Shown piece after piece: positions 24,393-38,300 of a DNA stretch of 64,000 nt. How positions within the stretch are numbered: the first letter of the stretch is position 1; the number at the start of each line of letters is the position of its first letter. A program made the translations under genes and the position numbers. The notes beneath the pieces are model-generated. The model was not told where the DNA came from and ran no database searches. It saw only the letters and a list, made by a program, of their open reading frames with translations. The stretch is from Larus michahellis (taxonomy: Eukaryota > Chordata > Aves > Charadriiformes > Laridae): positions 33,607,985 to 33,671,984 of the forward strand of contig NC_133898.1 of assembly GCF_964199755.1 (NCBI RefSeq), read 5' to 3'.

Positions 24393-26115
24393 AATGGCTG
24401 TTTATTCATTCAATCCAAATTTCAGTGTATCTTGGTACTGACACAGAGTTTTAAGAAGTGGGGAGAAAGGAGTTCTAGATTATTCAGAGATGGGTCTGAC
24501 TGCGAAGACTGGCATTAGTCAGTTCTACCTATAAGTTATAACACATTATTTCATTAATTTTTGAATGCTTCTGTCCTAAACATGTATTTATTTCCCACCC
24601 AAAACATGAAACTGCATAGTAAATTATGCTAGGCATCTTTTCCTAGTTCCTTCCATGTATAATTCAAAAGCAAAGCTTAAGAATATATTTGCATCATTGT
24701 TTGATGTATTTGAATAGGATAGTTCCACAAAAACTGGCAGAATAAAGTGGAATTAAAACCAGGTTTGACGTGATCTAAAATTCAGAAGTTTTCTTTATCT
24801 CTGTTTCAGTATCATACAGGTTAACACAGGAATTATTTCTTGCAATGTATAATGTTGTAATAACTTTGCACACGATTCAGAAGGCAACATTTCTGTCAAA
24901 TATGCAAATGCTAGGAAGTCAGTCTAGGCAATTTGTCAGATATTTGGTTAGTGGTGGAAGTATCATTGATTCACGTACAGCCTAAGCTGGTGAAATGCTA
25001 CCGTAAACCAGATACAGCTTTTTGTCCATGGGCATCCTCGCTATTACGAGATGGCCTGAGTGTTTTGAGAATACGCAAGACAAGATCTAGATTAAAGCCA
25101 GAGGTATCTCTTGAGAGCTAAGACTTGTTGTTAGAGAATAAATGGCTGAACAGTCACTTGGCAGATGAGATCGTAAGAACGTTCCCTGACAAACAACCCT
25201 ACGTGCACATAAAAATGGGAAAAACAAACTAATGTGGTATTTTTCCAGCTCTTTAAAGTTATATGCTATTTTTTAACATATTTGTTCATCACATATTTTT
25301 CTGATATAACATTTGTATCTTAGAATATTATACATAAAGATATTAGAAAAAAATCTTGGCCTTACACTGAAGTGGAGAACTTGCATTAACTGGAGGATTT
25401 GACATTTTATTAACAACAAAAAAATTGTTCTGGTAATTCACAAACTGTTTCCAAAACAATAATGAAACAACTCAATAATGAAAAGAAGGAACGGATATAA
25501 ATAACATAATTGTCTTCTGTGATTTACCGTCGTTTACAAGACAAAAAGATGTTAGGTAATTTTTATATTGCTTAAAAATCCTGTACTCGTTGGTTGTAAA
25601 GTATTCATAAGATTAAAATGGAGTGATTTCTTGATTCTGTCTTTATTTACACATAATTGATATGTTGTGTTTCTACAAATCCCAAAAATGGTATCAAAAG
25701 AAAGCATAGGAGTTAAAAATACAAAATTTACTAGCTGTTATACCTCTCTGCTTATTGGTTACAGTTAAAAAACAAAACAGTGTGAAAAAGATTATGGCAC
25801 CATTGATACATTGTTAAAAATTGACAGCAACAGCTGACTAAATTACATTCAAGAAGTCTTTTAAAACATGTAGTACTGTTGATTGTGGCTGACTTGGGAG
25901 CGGGGTGCGAATACCAATAGCAGGAAGATGTTCACACTCGTAAGAGAACATTGTTTTTCAAGATGCAAAACACCCAGTTGGAAACAAACATGGGAAGGTG
26001 AACGTGTTTCTATACCTATAATCACTTCAATTCTATCTAAAATCCATCAATTTAAGCCTTCAACCATAATCCAGTTAGAAGTGTATTATTAGACATTGTT
26101 AATACGGCTACTTTT
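24393..26115. other. Convergent 3' flank between DYNC2LI1 and ABCG5
   Basis: The stop codons of the two convergent genes lie 1.88 kb apart. The stretch is AT-rich. It should hold the ABCG5 3' UTR on the minus strand. Minus-strand AATAAA candidates are at 25642-25647 and 25406-25411. Another, at 26114-26119, overlaps the ABCG5 stop codon and is too early to be the likely site. No coding sequence seen. Confidence 0.55.
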
Positions 26116-26312
26116 TTATTGCCTGCCAATAATTCTCTCTCTTATTTTGAAGCTCAGAATTGCTATAATGGCAAGTCCTGGTAGAAAAGCATAGAGTATT
26201 AAGAAATTGATTGTGAACCGGGACAATGCACCAGGGAAGTTTTTTTCAATGAACTGAATGCCATGAGAGAAAACACACGCAGCATTACTGGCAGTGGAAC
26301 TGTTGGCTCCAC
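26116..26312 (-). CDS. ABCG5: ABCG5 coding exon 13 (stop codon)
   Basis: Residues 581-645: extracellular loop end with sequon Asn584, then [20 protein letters not shown] and the last membrane helix, ending [10 protein letters not shown]-stop. Confidence 0.94.
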
Positions 26313-29300
26313 CTGTCAAAAGAAAAAGTTCATTTCTTTAGTAGGTGAATCACTAAAATTAAAATTCAGGCTTCAGTATCTAGCTCGTACATTTAATATA
26401 CCTAGCCTTCACATTATTTAAGGATGAACAATACCCACAGCAGTATTTCCCATCATTTTGGAATAAGAACAGACAAGCCATATGTTTCTGCAGTTAATCT
26501 ACGCCATATTTTTTTAAGAGAAGACTAAAGGGTCACTAGGAGCTTTCCGTGTTGTTCATGCCACACAAAAGATTTATGTCTTTTCAGACATAGTATCTGG
26601 AGGGGCCTCAGGAAGCAAGCTGCCCAATGTGGTAGACTTGCAGTATTTGTTGAGTGCTTCCAAAATTCAAGAAATGGAGACTGTCTGAAGGGCACATTAA
26701 AAATCAGCTGGTTTTGCTTACTACCAAAATCACGGATTTGTTGTAATAAAGAGAGACAGGAGAGATGAATGGATAAAGAATATATATAGCCCTGGAGAAG
26801 AGCACAGACACCTGGCTACAAAGCCCAAATTATCTTAGTGTGAGTCCAAAGCTGGGAGTTTCACCCCCATGGATGTATGTCAGCTTCTAACCCTGCCAGC
26901 CTGACTGATGCTCATGTTTTGCCAGTTAGCTGGCTCCACAGCCTGACAGATCCAAGCTGCTCAGTACGTGCCGTGGTAACATACTGGAACTGAAGCCTGA
27001 CTTCCAATGAGAGGGAACATCTGGTCAGGTGTTACCTGTCAGTGCTCCCTGCACTGACGTTTGACCTCACGTTGTGCAATTCTATTGATCTTCTGTTTGT
27101 GTAATACTGCTCTGATAAGCAAATCACAGGCTGCAAAGTTTACTTTCCAAAATGCCCCCAAAGGGAGGGATAAAAGAACAGATGAAGAAGAGAAAGATAA
27201 AAAACTGAAAGAAAGAGAAATGATTGAAAAAAAAAGTCAAACTTTTGTCTAGCTTCCTGATGTGGTGTTAGAAGTCTTTACTAATGAATAAGCTTTTTTT
27301 AAACAACTCACAAGTTATCTTTAACTTATCAAGATACTTTTATTGTATGTAGAAGGAAAATAAGAATCAACATATTAAAATTATTTAGAATGGACTTAAA
27401 GGCCTTTTATTTCCTTTTTTGGAACACTTACCACATGTGAAGTTTAAGCCATAAAATTCATTGACTATAAGAACCTCACTGCTGTATTTTTGAAAGGTAA
27501 GATAACTGAGAATTTTAAAAGGTGTCGGCATTTCTTCGATGGTCCTTAAAGAAACAGAGAAGTGAAATTGGCTTTTGCTACAATTCCAAGGGCTGGTTCT
27601 AGCCCAAATTAAAAAAAGCTCTCATCTTTAGTTGCAGCCTGTTACAGTTCTTGGCTGTACCTGTAGGGTTTTCAAATACAAAGTCCATTTTAGTGCTAAA
27701 TGAGGAGACACCCATGAAGGCTGTCTCTGACTTTGGTACAGTGTCATAAACATTCAGCGGTGACTTCTTTATGGACAGTCACAAATAATTCTATGAAGTT
27801 GTTTGCTCTTCACGTTGCAGTGATAAACTGAACATGACAAGACCCAATACAAACCTTAGTTGCAAAAATGTGTTGCTTCCAAAGTAAGAACACCCCTCCC
27901 CTGCCCCACTCCATCTTCAAAACCAAAAAAGACTGAATATCAATTTGCCGTAACAATAACAACAACACAAAAATGAAGCAAAGAATAATGAGAAGAGAAA
28001 CAGAGTATGAATATTTTCAAATAACATTATTCAACAAGACTGGGCAATTTCTGCACCTAAAATACTGCAAGACTTTATAATGAAACAAATGAACAGAAAA
28101 AACAGCAACCCAAGTCTCAATACTATTTTTAATATCTTTAATTGCCTGAAACGTGTAATCAAAGAGATTCACAATATTAATTAGCAATGTCTCTACTGTA
28201 AAATAAGATTAGAAACCACTCTAATACTTTTAAAAAGTTATCATGAAGGCATTAGACTATGGTAGCGGTAATAATTGTCTTGTGACTATAAGCACACATT
28301 TTCCTGAGATTAGGCAGGGACCAAATTTATTAGATATGAACTCAGTTTTATTTGATAAGCAAGTATTAGCTGAGATCTACTTTGAAGAAACAAAGCATCA
28401 TCAGCTTTGTGAAGACTTATGCTTTTCTTGAGGACAATTCAATGTCATCTTTTGTTAGGCGTACTTCATTTTCATTGGAAAGATCTCAGTTGAGCATATC
28501 CTACTTGCTCAACATCTCAAGAAAACTTTTTTGACAATAATTTATGATGATATGTTTCTCAAAAACCAGTAATTTCAGTATTGACAAATACAAGAAGAAA
28601 ACTGTTCAAAGTTCATGCAGTTACAATGCAAAAACATTTTTTGCACAGTAACAGAGCAAGTGGATCATAATTTTTCCTCATCTTTACTACATGACTTTTT
28701 TTCTTTATTATTTTTATGTAGTTCAGTCTGCACAGGCAGAAAAAGGTGTCTGAAAAGTTTACTGGCTAAACCAGAGAATAACACTAATAAGATAGTTGAG
28801 AACAACTTTTATTTAAACCCTCATTCCCAGTGTTTAGTTTCTGATAAGTTCTAGATGTTACTAAAAGTTATAGGATTTTATTTTCGTAGGCTCCTTCAAT
28901 GAGGACAGCATTTCACATCATAATGTTGGCATAAGAAAAACAATTCAGCTGAGCTGATAGATATTAATTGCGCAGTTTTTTCTTCAATTTATTTGCAAAA
29001 AGTGAAAAAAAAGTTAAGATAGTTGTTGATATCTAAAGTTATTAAGCATCTGTGTTGTGTCTTTACTACAAGGTCTAACGTGATTAGGTATTTCTACCTC
29101 TGAAGGCTAACAGCTGCACTTTCTTTGCATTGCTACCTGTGAATTATTGTGCTTCTGCAATACAGGCTCTTCATGACTCTTCTACAGGCAGATTATTTTA
29201 ACATTAAAACCATAACAAAATAATTTCCTACCTTACTAGTCCAGTTCCCACTATCACACCTGCGGAATTAAGTAGCACCACTCCACTTTGGACTATATTT

Positions 29301-32300
29301 GGGTTTTGAACCACGCCAAGTATAACAAGTGTTAGTAGTTCACCAATTATATGAGACGCTAAGACAACAGCAAAGAAAATCCCAAATCTGGAAGCATCAG
29401 GATACAGCCCTACAGTCCTGTATAAAAATGAGCAAAAGAGTATTTAAAAAAACAGCGGTTCAGTACTAAACTTGGAACATAGCTTTTAATTTTGTTTTGA
29501 TTTATTTTTTGCAATTACAGCTCATTAAGTGAACAGTTTATGTCTTAACCCTTAGTATGTTGTTTGGAGCCTTAAAGGACAATCAATATCGTGAGGTAAG
29601 TGCAGATATATTAGGTTTTCTCCATCTAGATTAAAGAGTTATGCAAAGATGTAATTGTACTAGAAATCCATGTTCTTTCAAGATAACCACCATGGCTTTT
29701 AGAATCCCTTAAACTAACATCCTCCTCCTCTGAGATTCTATGCAGTGGGAGTTATTTACGTAAGTCACATATTTAAAGAACGTCTTTATGCAGATAATTA
29801 ACAGCTGGAATTTTGCACTTCTGATACTGTGCATGCAAATGTAAAAATGCATATACTCAATTAAATCGAAGGCTAATTGAATTCACCACCCATGTAATTC
29901 ATCCAAATGCAATTTCCTCTATACTCCTGCACTCTTTAATACAACACGCTGTTTCCAGTTTTTCCTGAGCTCACCTAAGGATCAAAGTCGTTCCCCCCAA
30001 CCTGTACTAAACATTAAAAAGTTAAGAAAGGCCAGCAATTGCTTGGCAAACTTAATTCAGCCCTGTAGTGTATACGACAGATAACAAAAAATTTTATTTC
30101 ATGGTGACATACTCCTTTTTCCAAAATACTTTTTACCAAAATTGTCTCACGCTAGGTACAGACTGCATGCTTTGCTGAGCTAACAAGCAGCTATTCAACA
30201 TTTTATTTCCTTTTTCATTGATCAATGCAAGGCCCTATGTCTTTTTTTTACTCCACCATGTTTGAATATGGTCTTAAAATAGAAGTATTAATTTTCTTTC
30301 AGGTTTCCTGTAGCATTATTGCATATAATACCAAAATAATCTCTATTATAAACAGAGGGCTGAACATTGACTCTTCAAGTATTAAACATTCAACAAGCTA
30401 GCAGGTGTCTAACAACTGTTAATCACAGAATGGTGCAGAAGGAACAGCTCTCTGAAGTCCTAGCATAAAAATATCACCTTCTCTGAGGTGCCCTAATACT
30501 TTACAGAGAGCTATGTAGATACAAACTACTACGGCTGTAGTAAATCTGGGGTAGGAATAGAAAGAGAAGAAAAAGAGAAGGGGAAAAAAAACAACTCAGA
30601 AGAGAGACTATTGCAACAATTGAATGGTAGGATAATATAAACTGTTAGAACATTTTCCAGGATTACCTTTTAACGAGGAAAATCTGCATAAACAGGGTAT
30701 ATTTACTTGATTGCAAAAGTGGCTGTATTTGTTCTTGGCCAGAACTGCCTTGTTTCTGAACAAGTAAGAGTTTGGATCTGTCTGACCCTACAAACACACA
30801 CTCTGAGAGAAATGGCTTGTAAGAAGTTACACCAGGGTCTATCAAAGCCTCTCCAAAAGTTAGTCCATCCAGAAAAGTTTAGTCCTGCACAGATACAATC
30901 TTCAAAATTTCATAGAGGAACTCCTTGCCCTAAGAAGTCTAAGGGCACTATGAAATCACTGACGGCTTCCAGACAACCACAAGACAGCAAAGATATGCAG
31001 AGTCTAATATCTGTAAATATTACCCATTAACCAGCACGCACTCTTTATTGTTGATTGTGTTTGAAGCTGCTAAAGCATAAGGGCAAAGTCTCTGCCCATA
31101 CAAATTTCCTGTTCACTAAGGAGTGACAGGCAGTGGCTCATGATCTTCAAGAGCTCGACAGACTTTCCCTCATTCAACCTGAAAAGCTGCTTTCCAAACG
31201 GCTGCCTTCTCAGCAACCAGCTCACTAGCAAGCAGAAATGGAAGGGCTCTGGTGAGCACAGTGCATCCTCTAAACGCTTAGAGGGAAGAGGGGTAATTTC
31301 TGTTTGTCTGTGAAAAAGAACTTCTAAGGGAGCACTGCCTGAAGCAGGCAGCACTGGCAGCTTGCAGAAATAAAAGCTCAGGTAGCTAAGGGGACACAGA
31401 GAAAGACGGCCTTGCTTGAACAAAACTGCTTCTTTTAATATCAGCACCAAACTACAAAAGCACCAAACCGTGCACGCAAGTCCTCACATCTGGAGGAGCA
31501 GAAATCTCTCTCTCAGGGCTTTTGTCTTTTCATCTAGGAGCTGACAGTTACTGAGATCTCAAATGGAAAGAACTAGGTAAATGCTGAACATTTCCCCTCA
31601 TTACCTACTACAGGCCAGGAGAAAGAAGAAAGCAGCAATATTTTTCCTGGGATTTTCTAGATGGGAAAACAGCTATTACAAAATTCCCATGGCAGGCTAG
31701 CTCCCTGTGCAGAAGCTCTTACTCTGTAGTCCAAGCGATTTGGTGCAGTTTTACTCCACCATTTTCAAGCTGCCCAAGGGCATATTATTACAGAGTAAGA
31801 GCACTAACATGCTCACCTACCGCACAATAGCTCCCATACTTTATGTCTTTTACAAAGGTCTATCCACTTACCATTTCTCAACAGCTAACCAGAGAACCTT
31901 CATCCAGGACACAAACTAAGCCAGCTATTCATTTGTACGCATTTTACTATAGACTGCCATCTGATTGCAACTTTATTATCAACTGTCACAGGAAAACAAA
32001 AATTAACTTTAGTGCACTACACACCTCTCCTTTCATAATTAGGAAAACAAACAAACAAAAAAAACACAACAGAAAAAGAGTGAAGGACAGAAATTGGTCC
32101 TTGTTGCTTTGCTATTATCTTACATAAACAGCCATGGTCTCGGTTGAAGATGAGAAATCAATGGAACAGAGAGGAAAAGCAGGCCTGTGTGACAGATAAG
32201 GCAATGACCAGATGAAATATTTCATCATCCCATTCTGAGGTACTACTTCACAATGATGTGAGGAAATGAATGTTTTGGGGGTGAAAAAGCAAGCTTTACC

Positions 32301-35300
32301 CTTTCTCCCGCTAGCAGAAATCCACTTTTGTGCCTTTCTCTGGAGAGTGGAAGAGAGAGATCCAGCCTCATCACTTCCATATGCTGTAGCTGAACCCCAA
32401 ATATCCCAGGAAATATGAAGCTTTATTACTGTCACTTACCTACTGTTGTCTTTCTCACTTTGTTTCCTCTTATTTCCTATATTTCTAAATGTAATGTAAA
32501 ATGACACTTCCTGCTTTCGGTATGACACAAGAACTATACATGTCCCAGGCCCATTAAAACTTCCCAAGTTGCCTAGAGAACTGGTAACTTACTCAGTAGG
32601 TGTTTTAACACTGCCCGAAAGCGAAGGGTTAAAATTGCATCATCTTCCCTTAAGCTTTCTCTGTAATCAGTCTGAGAGACAACAGCGGGAAGACACACCA
32701 AGAGGCCTGATGCTGACATGGGAATTGAGACTGATAACAAAAAGAAGATAACAATCCAATGGATGGTACAAATGCTTACCAGTATATGAAGGTGCTGAAA
32801 ATTGCCACGCTGATGACACTGAAGGGCAGGAAATGTACTATATAAGCTAAAAGCATTTGCCACTTCTTGTACAAGCCATCTTTACTTTCTTGGTCACTGA
32901 TGGCACGTAAAGGCGAGACTGGATTAAACATACAAGAAATAAATTAAATCACCATTGAATAAAGAGACCAAGACTTGTTGCTAGCAAAAATGACCTGAAG
33001 CACAGAGGCAACTTTGAGAATATATCAGCAACATTCTGTATGAACCAGTTTGATCACTTTTTCTCCCACTATAAATGCAGATTGCAAAATTTGGTAAACT
33101 TAATGAAAGGGGCCTAACTAGGCAGCGTGCAGGACAGCCTCTCTTTTTGCAGATAGAAATTAAAGATATGAAAAAACCGCAGTCACTGCATAATCTCTTG
33201 AGGTGCTCTGATCTCAAGGTGATGACAGCAGTGTATGTTTCCTGCATGAGCAGAACAGTTTTTAGGGCTGTAATAGAAACTATGATTGGTCTTAGTATGG
33301 CAGCTGTAAGAGAAACACCCTCTAAGAAAAATGTAATCATCTCATAATACTCTTAAATCTAATTATGCTTAATTGTTGTCAAAGCTGTTTTGTGCTCCTA
33401 TCCTTTCCATGTGTTTGGTTTTGATCTCAGTTAGGATGTTAACTACAGACCTAGACTTTGTCCTGCCTTTACACTGCTACATGTGGGCAAGTTAAGGACT
33501 CCTACACAGTTCAGAATAAAAGCTCCATACACCGGCCAGCTGCGAAAGGGGGAGACAGGGATCAGGGCATATTCCTTCATTAAGTACAGTGAACCCGGAG
33601 CCCTTCTGATGGGCTAATCTTTTTCTGTGCTGCGAATCTTCCTGTTGCTTCGCCTTTGAATTTTGTGCTTCTATATCAGCTCTGATGTTATCTAAAACTG
33701 TTAAGATCCTTTAAATGACTACCTTCAAAAAAGACTTTTTCTTATTTACAAAGTAGTGGCAGCAATACCTGCCTGCTGCACATAATACAGGACAGAAACT
33801 CACAAAGGGCAATGGCATTGAGCATCCCTGTGTAGGGGGGGGCACTCACGCACTGGTAGACAAGCCCCACACGGTCCTGCACAGCTCCTTTTTCCAGGTC
33901 ATTCCTTAGTCTAAGAAGGAAAAATGCTACAAACAAGCCAAATAACAGATTCTGGAGGAGGCGCATGATGATGCCCATCTTATCTCTGGAGAAATTTCTT
34001 GTTGTCCTCCTGATAATGAAACAAAACAATAACAATATACTTGTTAGCTACGACTGACCACGTATTGGTAGGGTATTTAGCTTTGAACAAATCTTACACG
34101 CACAATGTCCATAAGGAGGAAATATTAAAAAAAGATAGTGATAAGTACAGTGGTATACCAAAAAACCAAGAAAGCGCATTTACATATATGGGGGGGAAAA
34201 CCTGAGAGATTAGTGGATAAGAAAAAAAAAATCCTTAAAAAAAGAAAAAGAAAAAAAGAGTCTTACCGTAAAAGAATCCATAATTTGTAAAAGGCACTGG
34301 GTGAGTCTTTGTTTTTGAACGGTATTGGTGGCAGCTCTTTCATACACTTTGTTCTTTCAATGACTGCCAGTACTTTGCTAAAGATCTCCGAGTTTTTGTA
34401 GGCTGATACAATTATCTGAACCCTACTGTAGGTTTCAAGTTCACGTTCCTTGCTTCGGGTGTCCACAGATGTCAGATCCACTGTAAATTTACAAAGTGTT
34501 TACCATATATTCAATCACTTTCCCTTCTTACGTCTTCCCCTCCTTGCAAGTAACCTTTCCCTGTCTCTATCCTAAAATATGCAAAGAAGAAAAAGGTCCA
34601 CTGAAAGTATTCGAGGTTTCTTTTACTCTTCCCTTCTGTTAGAAGCAGCATGTAGTGCTGTAGACCCTGAAGTTCGAGTCCTTTATCTGGAAATGCAAGG
34701 ACTGAGTGGTGCGCTGGTCAGACCTTCAGCGTTCTGCTTGCACAGCACAGAGCTGGGCCCCTGGTGAAGTGCTACTGCTGCCAAGAGCAAGACAGAGCAC
34801 CAGCTGAGGATGAACATTGACAAGGATGAAGAGATCGCTTTATGGTCACATGTTTCTCAGGTTTTCAGGTAAATACTCAGACACAGCTCCCTGATTCTCC
34901 CTTGTCCTCTGCCTGCTCCTCCATAACCATGGAGCTTCATTTTTCCGTTAGTCTGAGCTCATGCTGCAGAGACACCGCTCCTCTCTACTTAAGCTGTTAC
35001 TGCATTGTTGCACTGGGTTTCACCCACCTACTTCTCAGACACACTTCTGCTTTAACGTCAAGTTAGAGGATGTTCAGCAGGCCAAATTTCCCTAGCAGGC
35101 AGAAAACATTACTTACTGCTGTGGAACTTATGAAAGGTAAATACTTCACAGAATTAACGTTCCTTTCTAATAAATCCACCTATAACTGACCTATTCCTGA
35201 CACCACCAGTTCTTTTATTGGCAGATGGGAACTTTGTGTGTGCTATTTGTACAACTCATAAGGATTCACGAATAATGCTAATTAGACTTTTCCCTTTTCC

Positions 35301-38300
35301 CTAATAGCAAGGAATTATCTAAGGTTTCAAAAACTAGATCGTTGTTCTCAGGAATAGCTGTTCTTACAGATTTTTATATTACTTTTCGACATCTGATAAG
35401 ATGTCTTTATCAGTTATTTATTCCTAAGGTCCCTATCATTCTTAGATTTCAGTTTTACGATGTTATATTCAACTTCAAAATACAAATTAAACATGAGAAA
35501 AGGGGTCCTTGCCCAAGATTCTTAGTTTGTCCTCAAAACCTGAATTAAGCTTATGAATACTTCCCCAGTGTGCTGAAAACTGGAATTCAGCAGAATTGTC
35601 TTTAATGGTAAACACATCCAAAATGAGGTCTTCACTTTTGTAAATATGTAAAACAACTGAAACACAGACACACTTTTTAAAACTTGGCCAGTGTGACTTG
35701 CTGGAAGTCACACAGGAAATAAATGGCAACCATGTGTGTTTTAAAAAAATGGTAACACCGACTAATAGATAGACCAACCAACTAGCTAATGCCTACCATG
35801 CATTTCTACTTTTTTTTCTTTATAAACACAACATGTGACATTTCAATAACATAATCCACACAATACATAGGATCTAGTTTCCTCTGCTGTTGGTGTAAAT
35901 GATAGCAGAATCTGTCCCTTCATTCACATCATTAAATCACACAAAAAATATAAACTACCAATTTTCCATAGACTAAATATTCTGATGATTCTTTGCTCTA
36001 AACTGTATTTTTTCCTTTTCTTGTCACATTCAAAGGTTGACATTTGAAGAATGCAGCACTCTCTTTACCAAGCTTTTTAAAAAGGAGGTCTAAATCTCAA
36101 ATCATCTATGCTTTTCAAGACTATTCAAATTCATAAAGGCAAAATTATCCTCACTGTCACACCAGTATTTTCAGCTTCATCCCATTCCAGCTTCGTGTCA
36201 ACAACAGTCCTCTCTTCCCTCTGAGTTTAGGATGCCATCTAGACAATAGAAAAACACTGCCTCCTCTGAACGTGCCATGTTTCTGAATACAGCATTTTGG
36301 ATTGGTCAGATTCCCTGGTTAATGCTCAGCTACTATCATCAGAAATCAGCCCACGTACTAGATTAAAAAAAGATAGTTAGATAGATATACAGACACACTT
36401 ACGTATGTACACGTATACACACACAAACACATACATGTGTTCTTCAAACACGTGTCTGCATGGATCAGGTACACACATGCCCTGCAGCAAAACCAAGCCT
36501 CATTTCCAAAATCTCATGCTGATACTTTTTTTCATCCTGAATTTGTAAAACAGGACTCTTCAGCTTTTGCTAACAGCTTGCTATCATCACCTCGTGAAGC
36601 ATTGATATGTTCTGCTCCAGTAGCTCACCCTGGTATTAGCAACCCCCCAAAGTTTGGGAAACCTAAAACTCAGTATCTCTGGAAATTGATGCCTCATTCA
36701 CCCCATATTTATTCTACATCCTTCCCTCCAGGCAACAACTGTCTTCAGTTGCTTGGCAGCACAGAGTCCATAAGAACACAGGACTTTCCACAGTTTTGGA
36801 ATCAAATTGATTTTCCAACGTCCAGCCACAGGGAGATGCCACTAGGAATCCAGAGGTTGCATGAAGTTGAAATTCCTGTTTTATTGGTAGTCTACTCCTT
36901 TCTGATGTGTTTCAAACCTACTGCAAACTTTTGCTGTTTTACGGACTCAGTGAAGATTACACGGGCCCAGCCCTCGCTTTTCTCTGAGCTGAGAATAATT
37001 ACAAAGTTGGGGAAGAATTCAAACACATTTCTATCTCTCGAAAAACTTGGGGAAGAAACCAACTTGTTTGTTTAAGGAAACCCATATTTTTACTGAAACA
37101 ACTTGGACAAACTTACCATAGAAGTCAAAAGGGTTTGATTGCTCAGGACAAGAATAGCCGCAGTCACTAAAAAATGTGATCATTTCCATAGGGTTCCCAC
37201 AGAAAACCATTTCTCCAAAGCTCATGATGGCTATTTTGTCAAATAACTGTTGGGAGCAAATTAATATATTAGCAATACATACCTAGAAGCAGCACATTAA
37301 TTCTCGAGTACAGCTACTGTCTCGATAATAAAAATGCTTTGACAGGAAAAATAGTTTTGACACATTCAAACTTCCTTAGTATATTTCTGTCAAAGGACAT
37401 TTGTCCTTTCTATCACACCCCTTGGTGGTTACACAAGATGAAACGTTTGTAAGCTCTTAAAACTAGTGGTTCCCAAAGCTGTCAGAGCCGGCAGCATACA
37501 GAAGTAATCCACAAACAGAAATGGGAGCTGTGAACTTCTGACTTCACTTCTAATGCATCTTCACTTACTGACTGACTTCCTTTGGCACATAATAGCCCCA
37601 GCCTGTAAAATCCCCAAATTCTTGGGAAGATTACCCTGAAGTGCTTAAGGACTTTAACAGCATGGCTCTTTGGGTGAACATTTGCCAGGGCAGGGTTCCC
37701 ACCAGCTATGATCAATCCATATTCCCGAGGCACCAGGACTGCTTTCAGTCCCGAAAAGCACTGTGGCTCCCTTCTGGCTTCATGACCACTTACACTCAAT
37801 TCGGTCAGCCAGGGAAGAGGTGCCTTGCGTTCACGTGGTGGGTGGTGGATGTGTCAGAAGAGCAAAGTGCAAAATAGCTATGGGAAAGGAGAAGCACTCT
37901 CCAAGCCCGGCAAGGCAGGCATACCCTACCACATGACCAAGGTGTACCCACACCACTTGACACAAAGAAGAAAAAATAAGATTTTTTTTTTTTCTTTCCA
38001 TTCCAAATCATGGTTTTATCTGTCTCAAGTTGCAAGTGTTACTGAAATATGTATATGTAAAGATAAACAAAGAGCTAGTTTTTTTACAGTGCCTGCACAC
38101 ATGGGGGATTTACATGGCTTCTCCCAGGGTTTTTGACTTGGGTAGCTACATACCACAAAGGTTAGGCACACAGTCAGTGTGCATGCTATTTTCACAGGGC
38201 AGTATGTATCTCAAAGTGTCCTGTGGCGGGCAGACGATCAGAGCTGTAAAGTTCAAGACAAGCCTGTATTTATGCAGAGGGGGAAGAAGAGAGCCTTTTA

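Noticed and set aside
30421-30470. AATCACAGAATGG followed by GGAAC, resembling a CR1 end
   Set aside because: Only a few short matches and no continuing CR1 sequence. Too decayed to call without a library search.
34671-34680. AGTTCGAGTC resembling a tRNA T-arm
   Set aside because: No matching acceptor stem, D-arm or anticodon arm in the expected positions upstream.
36437-37075. 212-codon plus-strand open frame in ABCG5 intron 7
   Set aside because: Antisense to the gene, no recognisable domain and no codon bias like the neighbouring exons. Best explained as a chance frame.
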